From an uncultured Oscillospiraceae bacterium (lineage in GTDB: Bacteria; Bacillota; Clostridia; Oscillospirales; Oscillospiraceae), in contig CANQBC010000023.1 in the NCBI GenBank assembly GCA_947589225.1, positions 1 through 33,037 of the forward strand: a stretch of 33,037 nt of DNA, in the 5' to 3' direction. Below the pieces are notes generated by a model. That model worked only from the letters and a program-made list of their open reading frames with translations, made no database searches and had not been told where the DNA came from. This document shows positions 14,000 to 22,064 of this stretch, in pieces. The position numbers were made by a program, and so were the translations under genes. Every line of letters starts with the position of its first letter. Positions within the stretch are counted from its first letter, which is position 1.

Positions 14000-16287
14000 G
14001 AATTATCCTCCGGGGTCTTTTTTGAGGCTTTTCCTGACGCGGCGGACTTTTTTGAAGCTTTTCCTGTCGCGGCGGGCTTTTTTGCGGACGTCTTTTTTGC
14101 CGCCGGAGGCTTTTTGGCCGTTGACTCTTCGGCTGTCTTATCCTCATTGGCGCCGGATCCGGCCTCGTCTGTCTTGGTCTTGCGCTTGTAGCCCCGCTTT
14201 TCCTCCGGGACGAAGCGGGAGCATTTCTCGTTTACGCAGAAGGGCCTCTGGAAGCCGCGGCCCGATTTTTTGAAAAGCGTGTGGCCGCACTCCGGGCAGT
14301 TGTCCTTTGTGGGCACGTCCCAGGTCATAAAGCCGCACTCCTTGCCCCGTTCGCAGGCGTAATAGGCGTAACCGTTTTTGCTGGTACGCTTCAATATACG
14401 GGAGCCGCAGTTGGGGCATTTTCCCGGCATCTCCACCACGATGGGCTTTGTGAAGGTACACTCCGGGTAGCCGGGGCAGGCCAGGAAGCGCCCGTAGCGT
14501 CCGGACTTGACCACAAGCTTTCTGCCGCAGTTGGGGCAGATCTCATCCGTCTCCTCGTCGGGGATCTTGATCCTCTCCCCCGCCAGGGCCGTCTCCGCCT
14601 CGGTAAGGGACCGGGAAAAACCGCCGTAGAAATCGGAAAGCACCTGTTTCCAGGGCTTTTCGCCCTTCTCCACGCTGTCGAGCGTCGCCTCCATGTTGGC
14701 GGTAAAGCCGGGGGAGACGATGTCGGAGAATCGCTCCTTCATGAGGTTCGTCACCACCTCGCCGAGGGGGGTGGGCTTGAGGCTCTTTCCGTCCTTGACC
14801 ACATATTCCCTGTCCAGGATGGTGGACACGGTAGGCGCGTAGGTGCTGGGCCGGCCGATGCCCGTCTCCTCCATCTCGCGGATCAGCGTGGCCTCGGTGT
14901 ACCGGGCGGGGGGCTGGGTGAACTTCTGCTCCCGGATAAGCTCCAGAAGCTTCACCTCATCGCCCACCTCCAGAACGGGCAGGGGCGCTGTGCGCACGTC
15001 GGACTCCTCGTCCCGGCCCTCCTCATAGACCGCGGTGAAACCGGCGAATTTCAGGGACTGATAGGCCGAGCGGAAGGTGTGCCCGGCGCTCTCGATGTCC
15101 ATTGTCACGCTGTCGTAGACGGCACAGGCCATCTGGCTGGCGATGAAGCGGTTCCAGATGAGCCGGTAGAGGCGGTACTGGTCAGACTGCAGACTCTGGC
15201 GCACCCGCTCCGGGGTAAGCTCCGGGGACGAGGGACGTATGGCCTCATGGGCGTCCTGAGCGGAGTTCTTATTTTTATATCTCCGGGGGGAGCCGGCGTA
15301 ATAATCATCGCCGTAGCGGGCGCGGATGAGCCCCGCGGCGGCGGAGAGGGCGTCCTCGGAAAGGCGCAGGGAGTCGGTACGCATGTAGGTGATAAGGCCC
15401 ACGGTGCCCTCGCCCTCGATGTCCACGCCCTCGTAGAGCTGCTGGGCGATGGCCATGGTGCGGCGCGGGGTCATGCCGAGCTTCCGGCTGGCCTCCTGTT
15501 GAAGGGTCGAGGTGATAAACGGGGGCGCGGGGGAGCGTTTGGCGTCCTTGCGCTTGACCTCGGAGACGACGAAGGGCGCTCCCTTCACGTCCCGCTCCAC
15601 CCTGTCAACTTCATCGGCGGTGTGAAGATCGACCTTCTTGCCGTTCTTTCCGAAATATTTGGCGTTGAAGGCGGCGTCCGCCCCGTGGGTGAGCCGGGCC
15701 TCAAGGTTCCAGTACTCCTCCGGTACGAAAGCGCGTATCTCCTCCTCGCGATCCACCACAAGGCGTGTGGCCACGGACTGTACCCGGCCGGCGGAGAGCC
15801 CGTATTTGAGCTTTGTCCAAAGCAGTGGGGAAAGCTTGTAGCCCACGATGCGATCCAGGATCCGGCGGGCCTGCTGAGCGTCCACAAGATCCTGATCAAT
15901 GGGGCGGGGGTGCTGGATCCCCTCGGAAACGACGCGTTTTGTTATTTCATTGAAAGTGACGCGGTAGACCTGGTCGTCGGGAATGCTCAAAAGCTCCTTG
16001 AGGTGCCAGGATATGGCCTCGCCCTCCCGATCCGGGTCGGTGGCCAGATACACGCGCTTTGCGGCCTTTGCCTCCTTCTGAAGCTCCTTTATGGTGTCCT
16101 CGCGGCCCTTGACCGGGCGGTAATCGGGTATAAAGCCGCCCTCGATGTCCACACCCATGGAGGACTTGGGAAGGTCTCTGAGATGGCCCATGGAGGCCGT
16201 GACGCGATAGTCCGGGCCAAGATACTTCCCGATGGTCTTGGCCTTGGCGGGGGATTCGACGATAACAAGATTTTTTGCGTTTGCCAT
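13996..16287 (-). CDS. topA: DNA topoisomerase I
   Basis: A 763-residue type IA topoisomerase that relaxes negative supercoils. The TOPRIM domain has E11 (VIVESPAKAKTIG) and D84/D86/E88 in DPDREGE. The active-site tyrosine is Y301 in LITYMRTDS. Three C4-type zinc ribbons lie at about 582-690, starting CPNCGRKLVV, CPNCGSRIL and CPECGHTLF. A tail of about 60 residues is rich in Lys, Ala and Ser, with repeated SKK and AKKP units that could bind DNA. AAGGCAAGG precedes the ATG. It lies 58 bp after dprA and overlaps trmFO by 4 bp. Confidence 0.98.
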   Translation of the reverse strand: MANAKNLVIVESPAKAKTIGKYLGPDYRVTASMGHLRDLPKSSMGVDIEGGFIPDYRPVKGREDTIKELQKEAKAAKRVYLATDPDREGEAISWHLKELLSIPDDQVYRVTFNEITKRVVSEGIQHPRPIDQDLVDAQQARRILDRIVGYKLSPLLWTKLKYGLSAGRVQSVATRLVVDREEEIRAFVPEEYWNLEARLTHGADAAFNAKYFGKNGKKVDLHTADEVDRVERDVKGAPFVVSEVKRKDAKRSPAPPFITSTLQQEASRKLGMTPRRTMAIAQQLYEGVDIEGEGTVGLITYMRTDSLRLSEDALSAAAGLIRARYGDDYYAGSPRRYKNKNSAQDAHEAIRPSSPELTPERVRQSLQSDQYRLYRLIWNRFIASQMACAVYDSVTMDIESAGHTFRSAYQSLKFAGFTAVYEEGRDEESDVRTAPLPVLEVGDEVKLLELIREQKFTQPPARYTEATLIREMEETGIGRPSTYAPTVSTILDREYVVKDGKSLKPTPLGEVVTNLMKERFSDIVSPGFTANMEATLDSVEKGEKPWKQVLSDFYGGFSRSLTEAETALAGERIKIPDEETDEICPNCGRKLVVKSGRYGRFLACPGYPECTFTKPIVVEMPGKCPNCGSRILKRTSKNGYAYYACERGKECGFMTWDVPTKDNCPECGHTLFKKSGRGFQRPFCVNEKCSRFVPEEKRGYKRKTKTDEAGSGANEDKTAEESTAKKPPAAKKTSAKKPAATGKASKKSAASGKASKKTPEDNS

Positions 16288-16345
16288 TGAAATTACCTTG
16301 CCTTTTTAGAAATAACGCGTGGGCGGGCCGACGTGGGAGCAGCCC

Positions 16346-17638
16346 CTAGGAATTTACATATTTGAAATGCGGGACGAAGTATCTGCCCGGCTCCCGGGTG
16401 ACGGCTCCCTCTATCTCAAGCACGGTGAGGGCGGCCATAACGGCCTGGGGAGGGAGCGCGGTGGAGGTGATTATCTCGTCCACATGGCGGCGGCCGGTCA
16501 TGGCGTCCAGGACAGTCCGCTCGTCCAGCGTGAGCTTTTTGGGGTCTATCATTATGTCAATATAAACCGGGGCGCTTTCATTGTCAATTGCTTTTTTTGT
16601 CGCATCCGGCTTATTTTCCTGATTTTTGGGCGTATCCGCGGCCGGTTCGGGCGGCCGCGTTTTTATGACCTTCCTCTTTTCGGGGGCATGGGCGGTCTCG
16701 GATCCGGCCAGGGCCTCCACGGCCTCGCCGTCCAACGTTCTGAGCTTCACTCCCTCCGGGGCTCTCACCGCGTCCGGATAGATGGCGATGTACTGGCTCA
16801 TGATGTCCCAGCCGTTCATGGCGGGGCTGGCTCCCTCCTTCAAGAGCGCGTTGGAGCCCCGGCAGGACGGGGCGTCGATATTGCCGGGGACGGCGAACAC
16901 GTCCCTCCCCTGCTCCAACGCCAGGGCGGCGGTTATGAGAGCGCCGGAGCGCTCGGGGGCCTCAACGACAACAACGCCGGTGGAGATGCCGGACATGACG
17001 CGGTTGCGCACGGGGAAGTTGAAGGCAGCGGGCGGCGTGCCGGGAGGAAATTCGCTTATGAGCGCGCCGGTGGCGGACACGTCCTCAAAGAGACGTCCGT
17101 TTGACCTGGGGTAGACGATGTCAAGGCCGCAGCCCAGGACGCCCACGACCCTGCCTCCCGCTCTGAGAGCGCCACGGGCCGCAGCGGAGTCGATGCCTCT
17201 GGCCATGCCCGTCACCACCACGCCCCCGTAGCTCGCCGCCTCGTAGCCAAGCTTCTCGGCGCTCACCACGCCGTATGGGGTACAGCTTCTTGTTCCCACC
17301 ATGGCGATGGCGGGCCTGTCGTCCAGATTCGGAAGGCGGCCCTTTACGTATAGCACCAGCGGCGGGTCAAAAATGTTTTTCAGGCGCGAGGGGTATTGGG
17401 AGTCGTGGAGAGTGAGGATGTCAAAGCTCTCCTCCTCGCATTTGAGCAGTATCTTCCGCGGCTCCGACATGGATTTATTGAGAAACGGCTCACACCCCTC
17501 CTCCAAGACGCGCCCCAGATCGCGTCCATCCGCGAAGTAGATCTCGTCGGGCGAGCCAAAGTGGTCAAGGAGCGTCAGCGCGTCCCGGCGCTGGGCCCCG
17601 CGGGTGGCAAGCCACAGCCAGTATTTGAGCTCGGCCAT
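16346..17638 (-). CDS. dprA: DNA processing protein DprA
   Basis: A 430-residue DprA/Smf protein, which protects incoming single-stranded DNA and loads RecA during transformation. The Rossmann core shows MVGTRSCTPYG, GMARGIDSAAARGAL, GCGLDIVYPRSNG and FPVRNRVMSGIS, then VVVEAPERSGALITA and AVPGNID. A basic, low-complexity linker (about 310-365) leads to a C-terminal winged helix (about 370-425). GAGGTG lies just before the ATG. No other competence genes are in the window, so natural transformation cannot be claimed from this gene alone. Confidence 0.96.
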   Translation of the reverse strand: MAELKYWLWLATRGAQRRDALTLLDHFGSPDEIYFADGRDLGRVLEEGCEPFLNKSMSEPRKILLKCEEESFDILTLHDSQYPSRLKNIFDPPLVLYVKGRLPNLDDRPAIAMVGTRSCTPYGVVSAEKLGYEAASYGGVVVTGMARGIDSAAARGALRAGGRVVGVLGCGLDIVYPRSNGRLFEDVSATGALISEFPPGTPPAAFNFPVRNRVMSGISTGVVVVEAPERSGALITAALALEQGRDVFAVPGNIDAPSCRGSNALLKEGASPAMNGWDIMSQYIAIYPDAVRAPEGVKLRTLDGEAVEALAGSETAHAPEKRKVIKTRPPEPAADTPKNQENKPDATKKAIDNESAPVYIDIMIDPKKLTLDERTVLDAMTGRRHVDEIITSTALPPQAVMAALTVLEIEGAVTREPGRYFVPHFKYVNS

Positions 17639-17730
17639 ATTTTCACCTCACAATCTCTGTATACGTGAGTGCGTAAGAGCGCGGGGAGGATCGCGGCCAC
17701 GGGCGAAACGGCAAGGCGTAAGACCCGCCC

Positions 17731-18489
17731 TTAGAGTCTGCTCTTTCCCATCTCCCACATGATAATGGAGGCCGCCACGGCGGCGTTGAGGGATTCGGCG
17801 CCGGGGGTCATGGGGATGAGGACGGCGCCGGCGCAGATGGCGAGGAGCTCGTCGGAGAGACCGGAGCCCTCGTTGCCTATGGCCACGGCTGCGCGGGAGA
17901 GATCCACCTGCCTCAGATCCTTTGCCTCCCGGTGGAGGGCGGCGCCGTAAATGGGAGTCCCGGCGGACATGTCCGCAAGGTCATGGAGCGTCATTGCCAC
18001 GGCTCGTCGGCGGAAAATCGCGCCCATGGAGGCACGGACGGTTTTGGGATTGTAGAGATCCGCGCAGCTGCCGGTGAGAACGACGTTTTCTATCCCGAAG
18101 GCGTTTGCCGTGCGCAGGACGGCGCCCAGGTTCCCCGGATCCCGGACATCCTCGAGGATCACCGAACCGGCAAGGCTCTCCGGGTGCCCGGGCTCTGGCA
18201 TGGCCACGGAGAAAATAACGCCCTGGGGGGATCTGAGGGGCGAGGCGGACTCCACCACGTCCCGGGGCGCCCGGTAGAGGCGGGCAAAGGGCGGAAGGTC
18301 GAAAGCCACGTCCTCGCTTGTGAGGACTTCCCGTATGTCCGCGCCCCACTTCACCGCCTCCTCCAGAAGCTTCATCCCGTCGCAGAGAAACTCCCCCCAC
18401 TCCCGGCGGTATTGGGCGGAGGCGCCAAGCTCTTTCAAATGGCGGACGCGGTCGTTCCGGCGGCTCGTTATCTCAAGGTCAGGCTTCAA
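17731..18489 (-). CDS. SpoU/TrmH family RNA 2'-O-methyltransferase
   Basis: A SPOUT-class methyltransferase of about 252 residues. The N-terminal substrate-binding domain begins ITSRRNDRVRHLKEL and contains GEFLCDGMKLLEEAV. The knotted catalytic domain has all three motifs: RDPGNLGAVLRTA, AIGNEGSGLS and IPMTPGAESLNAAVAAS. It probably methylates a ribose in 23S rRNA or tRNA; the site is unknown. The chosen start is TTG at 18489, with GGGGA about 7 bp upstream, because it fits the family N-terminus and overlaps the HAD gene by only 11 bp. Upstream ATG starts (to 18600) would add residues unlike the family inside the HAD frame. Confidence 0.88.
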   Translation of the reverse strand: MKPDLEITSRRNDRVRHLKELGASAQYRREWGEFLCDGMKLLEEAVKWGADIREVLTSEDVAFDLPPFARLYRAPRDVVESASPLRSPQGVIFSVAMPEPGHPESLAGSVILEDVRDPGNLGAVLRTANAFGIENVVLTGSCADLYNPKTVRASMGAIFRRRAVAMTLHDLADMSAGTPIYGAALHREAKDLRQVDLSRAAVAIGNEGSGLSDELLAICAGAVLIPMTPGAESLNAAVAASIIMWEMGKSRL

Positions 18490-19108
18490 GTTCGATTCCC
18501 CGCTCTCTGAGCCGCCGTCTGGCATCGGCGGCATTTGTGAACACCTCCGCGTCGATCCCGGCCTCCCGCGCGCCGGCGGCGTTTTGCTCCATGTCGTCAA
18601 AAAACAGGCACTCGGAGCCCTTAAGGCCCCAGGAGTCCAGCAGCAGCCGGTAGATCCTCCCGTCCGGCTTTGTCAGATGGGCCTCGAAGGAGGCGACGCC
18701 CCCGTCAAAGAGGTCGTGAAGGCCGCGCTTCCCAAACTCCGCCCACAGATCCCTGGGCATATTGGTGAGGTAGTAGACGCCGCAGCCGCTCTTTCGCAGG
18801 TCGCGGACAAGGGCGACGGTGTCGTCTTTCGTGGGCATCACATTCTCAAACCAGTTATCCTGAACAAAGGCCATCTGTTCCCCGAAGCCCGCCTCACGGG
18901 CGTTTTTATAAATTTCGGCGTTGGCGTCCTCACGGGTGACCGCGCCCAGATCCAGCTTCTTCCACAGGTCGCTGCCGAAGAGATTTTTCATAATATAATC
19001 ATATACGGCCCCACGGCCATAAAGACTCTCCACCCACGCGGCGGGATCGTAGCCCACCACCACGCCGCCAAAGTCGAATATGACGTTTTTGACCGATTTC
19101 ATTTCCAT
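18479..19108 (-). CDS. HAD family hydrolase (YihX-like, subfamily IA)
   Basis: A 209-residue haloacid-dehalogenase-type phosphatase. Motif I is VIFDFGGVV with nucleophile D12; the second Asp of classic phosphatases is replaced by Gly, as in the YihX/epoxide-hydrolase-N branch. Motif II is YYLTNM, motif III the Lys in TKPDGRIYR and motif IV LFFDDMEQN. A sugar phosphate or nucleotide substrate is likely, but it cannot be named. The start at 19108 is set by GAGG 6 bp upstream and the family N-terminus; longer frames to 19273 have no support. It heads the long minus-strand run from its own promoter. Confidence 0.9.
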   Translation of the reverse strand: MEMKSVKNVIFDFGGVVVGYDPAAWVESLYGRGAVYDYIMKNLFGSDLWKKLDLGAVTREDANAEIYKNAREAGFGEQMAFVQDNWFENVMPTKDDTVALVRDLRKSGCGVYYLTNMPRDLWAEFGKRGLHDLFDGGVASFEAHLTKPDGRIYRLLLDSWGLKGSECLFFDDMEQNAAGAREAGIDAEVFTNAADARRRLRERGIELEA

Positions 19109-19141
19109 TCCATACCTCATATGTTGGGAGCATGATTGATT

Positions 19142-19170
19142 ATTATACATTAAACAGAAATAGATCGCAA
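19142..19170 (-). promoter_or_regulatory. Sigma-A promoter of the HAD-to-radical-SAM gene run
   Basis: On the minus strand TTGCGA, a 17-bp spacer and a perfect TATAAT lie about 35 bp before the HAD start. Confidence 0.7.
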
Positions 19171-19217
19171 TTACAAGGTTTTTCGAAAAATTCGGTTCAT
19201 GGACAAATTTCAAAAAA

Positions 19218-19247
19218 ACTCCCCGCGAAACGTCGCGGGGAGTTTTT
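19218..19247. terminator. Intrinsic terminator of the zinc-ribbon gene
   Basis: An 11-bp perfect stem, ACTCCCCGCGA/TCGCGGGGAGT with loop AACG, has seven Ts after it on the minus strand (A-run 19212-19218) and five Ts on the plus strand. It separates the zinc-ribbon gene from the HAD promoter. Confidence 0.92.
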
Positions 19248-19260
19248 AACCAAGCTGTTC

Positions 19261-20013
19261 TCAGCCCCCACAACGGACAATAAAGGTGTAATCCAAGCTG
19301 TCCACCGTGACGGTGATATTGGCGACGCCCGTGCTCATGCCGGTGATGTTGACCTTCATGCCGGTCTCGTCAGTGGGGATGACGGATACGGCGTCGCTGT
19401 CGCTGCTCCAGACGGGGATGCTGGTGACGTTGGAGGGGGTAATGATGGCGGTGACAGGCTGCGTCTCGCCGATCTTCACCGTGAATTCCTTCACGGGGTT
19501 GGCATAGAGGGACTTGGCCGAGATGCTGGAGGCTATGACCGTGGGAGGAGGCGTCGGTTGATCGCCGCCGTTGCCGCCCTCGCCGCCGTTGCCGCTCTCG
19601 CCGCCGTTGCCGCCCTCGCCGCCGTTGCCGGCCTCGCCGCCCTGGTTTCCGGCGCCCTGGTTTCCGGCGCCCTGGTTTCCGGCGCCCTGGTTTCCGGCGC
19701 CCTGGTTTCCGGCGCCCTGGTTTCCGGTGCCCTCGGTTCCATCGTCGGCGTTATTGGGCTGCCCCTGGATATCCTTGTCAATATCCCCGTTATTGTTTTT
19801 ATCGTTGGAGCTGGTGACGAGGATCACGACCACCGCGGCGATAAGAACGACAATGAGGAGGACGCCGATGATAAGCTTCCAGGTGGCGTTGTCGCCGTCG
19901 GTAGTCCTCTTCCCTTTTTTATGCCGGTGCGCCCCACAGTAGGGGCAGCGGCTGCGCAGACCGGAATAAGTACGGTCGCATCTTCCACATTTTGTCTGAG
20001 GTATAAGTCCCAC
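19261..20013 (-). CDS. Zinc-ribbon membrane protein with Gly/Asn repeat linker and Ig-like domain
   Basis: A 250-residue protein that starts with GTG, preceded by GGAGGG. Residues 9-26 form a zinc ribbon (CGRC ... CPYC). One transmembrane segment spans about 43-67. A low-complexity linker follows, with five GNQGA units plus one GNQGG, then four six-residue GNGGEG-type units. The last 90 residues look like a bacterial Ig-like (Big2) domain: KIGETQPVTAIITPSNV and ITVTVDSLDYTF. The expected layout is a cytosolic ribbon and an exported sensor or wall-facing domain. The function is unknown. It has its own promoter and terminator, so it is a single-gene unit. Confidence 0.85.
   Translation of the reverse strand: MGLIPQTKCGRCDRTYSGLRSRCPYCGAHRHKKGKRTTDGDNATWKLIIGVLLIVVLIAAVVVILVTSSNDKNNNGDIDKDIQGQPNNADDGTEGTGNQGAGNQGAGNQGAGNQGAGNQGAGNQGGEAGNGGEGGNGGESGNGGEGGNGGDQPTPPPTVIASSISAKSLYANPVKEFTVKIGETQPVTAIITPSNVTSIPVWSSDSDAVSVIPTDETGMKVNITGMSTGVANITVTVDSLDYTFIVRCGG
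19564..19730 (-). repeat. Two adjacent coding minisatellites (18-bp and 15-bp units)
   Basis: At 19641-19730 a 15-bp unit (CCTGGTTTCCGGCGC on the plus strand) occurs six times, nearly without change. At about 19564-19635 a degenerate 18-bp unit occurs four times. Both keep the frame of the zinc-ribbon protein, so copy-number change would alter only linker length. Confidence 0.9.
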
Positions 20014-20075
20014 GTATATCCCTCCGTATCAGCTCTTTGGTCAAAGGGGATCAGGATCCCCCCAATTTACATAAC

Positions 20076-20104
20076 ATTTTACCTCATTCTCCCTGATTCG
20101 TCAA
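20076..20104 (-). promoter_or_regulatory. Sigma-A promoter of the zinc-ribbon gene
   Basis: On the minus strand TTGACG, a 17-bp spacer and TAAAAT. The leader then holds a perfect hairpin, GGGGATC/GATCCCC (20046-20061), between the promoter and the GTG start. Confidence 0.7.
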
Positions 20105-20122
20105 GAGGTCAATTTAAATTAA

Positions 20123-21070
20123 TTATGGATCTTCCGTTATATCTCCCAGAACGCCGGACAAAAACTCGTTGAGAGCGGTCTGGCAGACGGTCATATCCAC
20201 CACGTAGCTCAGGCCGTGACCGGCGCCGGGGACGGTGACCAGCCTCTTCGGTCCGGCGTAAGCCTCGAAATTGTCCCGGCCCATCCGGCAGGGCACGAAG
20301 TCGTCGGCCTCGCCGTGGATGAAGAGGGCGGGGACGCGGGCGTGTCTGCCCGCCTCCAGAGCGGAGCACTCCTCCACGTCGAAGCCGCCCAGAACCTTTC
20401 CCGCCAGCCGCACCATGGGGTAGCAAAGCCCCACCGGCAGATGCCAGCTTTTAATGACGGTGCGGATAATGTCCCGTGGGGAGGTGTAGCCGCAGTCGCA
20501 GATGATGCCCGCCACGGACGCGGGAAGCTCCCTCTCCCCCGCCGCCATCAGGACGGTGGAGGAGCCCATGGAAAGGCCCTCCAGGATGATCCTCTTTCCG
20601 GGGAAGCGCCCCTCGGCGTACTTTATCCACTCCATCACGTCCCACCGCTCCCGGATGCCGAAGGTCATGGCTTGCCCGCCGGAGCGGCTGTGGGCGCGCT
20701 GGTCGGGCATGATCATGGCAAAGCCGGACTTATGGACGTACTCGGAGGAGCAGGAGAAGTCGTTTTCCGACATGGAGCGATAGCCGTGCATCATGACGAC
20801 CACGGCCCGGGCGTTCTCCCGGTCGTAGACCCGGGCGAAGAGCTTCACCCCGTCCCGGGCGCGGATCTCCACGTCCTCGTGGGGCGTCTCCAGGCAGTAG
20901 CGCTTGCCGGAGAGGATCAGGTCGGAGTAGGGACGCAGCTCCGGCTTGAGGGCGAAGTCGCGGCGGGTGAAGTCCGCGTTTGTGTGGCCCTGAAAGGCCA
21001 TCAGGTAGAAAAGCGTCTCCAGCAGGAGGAAGAGGCCGAAAAGGGTCAGAAGTATGTACAAAACGATCAT
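20123..21070 (-). CDS. Membrane-anchored alpha/beta hydrolase
   Basis: A 315-residue serine hydrolase. A hydrophobic N-terminal segment (about 1-24) should anchor it in the membrane. The oxyanion region is MMHGYRS. The nucleophile elbow is GLSMGS with S167. The acid is in HGEADDFVP (about 255) and the histidine in PGAGHGLSY (about 287), so the triad is complete. It resembles BAAT/dienelactone-type or YqkD-like esterases of Firmicutes; the substrate is unknown. It lies 81 bp after yitT on the same strand with AAGGAGG before its ATG. A hairpin sits in that gap. Confidence 0.88.
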   Translation of the reverse strand: MIVLYILLTLFGLFLLLETLFYLMAFQGHTNADFTRRDFALKPELRPYSDLILSGKRYCLETPHEDVEIRARDGVKLFARVYDRENARAVVVMMHGYRSMSENDFSCSSEYVHKSGFAMIMPDQRAHSRSGGQAMTFGIRERWDVMEWIKYAEGRFPGKRIILEGLSMGSSTVLMAAGERELPASVAGIICDCGYTSPRDIIRTVIKSWHLPVGLCYPMVRLAGKVLGGFDVEECSALEAGRHARVPALFIHGEADDFVPCRMGRDNFEAYAGPKRLVTVPGAGHGLSYVVDMTVCQTALNEFLSGVLGDITEDP

Positions 21071-21113
21071 GGGATGCCTCCTTAGGGAATTGAACCCGCG
21101 TCCTCCACGCAGA

Positions 21114-21137
21114 CCCCCGGCGCTTGCGCTCCGGGGG
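21114..21137. other. GC-rich hairpin between the yitT-family gene and the hydrolase gene
   Basis: CCCCCGG-CGC pairs with GCG-CCGGGGG around a very short loop with a 2-nt bulge. There is no T-run on either strand, so it is more likely an mRNA-stability or attenuating structure than a terminator. Confidence 0.45.
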
Positions 21138-21151
21138 CGGGGCGGGGTGAG

Positions 21152-22051
21152 TTACAGCTTGTCGGCCTCGGAGAGGTTCTTTAAGGGGACGGTCACGTCC
21201 AGGCCCTTGAAGCCCTCGCCGATGACCTCGTTGGCGTCGATCATCACGGCGAAGGATCCGGGGGCGAGGGAGCGGATCAGATCCTTGACCTCGTAAATCT
21301 GCTTGGGGGACACGGCGACCATAAGCATATTGCGGTCGCTGTGCCGGTACATCCCCACAGCGGGGATGAGGGTCACGCCCCGGTTGAGCTTATCCATCAC
21401 GGCCTGACTGAGCTTTTCGCAGGTCTCGCTGTCGGGGGTAATGACCTCAAAGACCACGGCCTTGTTGAAGCCGTGGATCATCTTGTCCATGGTGAAGGAG
21501 CAGACGGCAATGGCGGCCCCGGCGTAGATGCCGGACTCGATATCGCCGAAGGCGAACACGGAGGCCAGGACAACGGCGGCGTCGCAGATAAAGACGCAGG
21601 AGCCCAGGGAGATATGACGGATCCTGGTAACGATCAGACGCGCCAGGAGGTCCGTGCCGCTTCCGGCCACGTACCCGCGCACCAGCACCGCCCCGGAGAC
21701 TCCGTACAGCGCTCCGCCGCACACGGCGGCCAGGAGGCGGTTCTCCGTAAGGCAGGGCAGGAACGAAAGAAGATCCGCAAAGACGGAAAACGCCGCGGTG
21801 GACAGCAGGGCCGAGATGGTGTAGGCCGGCCCCTGGACGAACCAGGACCAGATGAACACAGGCACGGAGATCAGGAATACCACCGCGCCAACGCTTATGG
21901 GCAGCAGGGAGTTCACGATGACGCCCACGCCCCCGAAGCCCCCGGCGGCGATCTCGTTGGGCGCGAAGAAGCAGTCAAGGGCCGCGGCCAGGCCCAGATT
22001 TCCCACAATAATATAGAGAAGGGATTTTAAAGAGACCTTATAGGCGGACAT
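21152..22051 (-). CDS. YitT family membrane protein (DUF161/DUF2179)
   Basis: A 299-residue protein. The first 200 residues hold about five to six hydrophobic segments with the family-type LDCFFAPNEIAAGGFGGVGVI near the start and VRGYVAGSGTDLLARLI in the middle. The last 90 residues form the cytosolic DUF2179 domain (VITPDSETCEKLSQAV, MLMVAVSPKQIYEV, DANEVIGEGF). The family is widespread in Firmicutes and is thought to transport small solutes, but no substrate is established. It starts 13 bp after the Pr6Pr gene with GAGAGGTG upstream, so they are co-transcribed. Confidence 0.93.
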   Translation of the reverse strand: MSAYKVSLKSLLYIIVGNLGLAAALDCFFAPNEIAAGGFGGVGVIVNSLLPISVGAVVFLISVPVFIWSWFVQGPAYTISALLSTAAFSVFADLLSFLPCLTENRLLAAVCGGALYGVSGAVLVRGYVAGSGTDLLARLIVTRIRHISLGSCVFICDAAVVLASVFAFGDIESGIYAGAAIAVCSFTMDKMIHGFNKAVVFEVITPDSETCEKLSQAVMDKLNRGVTLIPAVGMYRHSDRNMLMVAVSPKQIYEVKDLIRSLAPGSFAVMIDANEVIGEGFKGLDVTVPLKNLSEADKL

Positions 22052-22064
22052 GCGGCACCTCTCG

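Noticed and set aside
14281-16290. 669-codon plus-strand frame opposite topA
   Set aside because: It is the antisense shadow of a clear topoisomerase gene, with His/Gly/Leu-rich composition and no motifs.
21080-21125. Possible tRNA T-arm on the minus strand (GGGTTCAATTCCC)
   Set aside because: No acceptor stem, anticodon arm or D-arm can be found at the right distances, and the nearby hairpin does not fit a tRNA.
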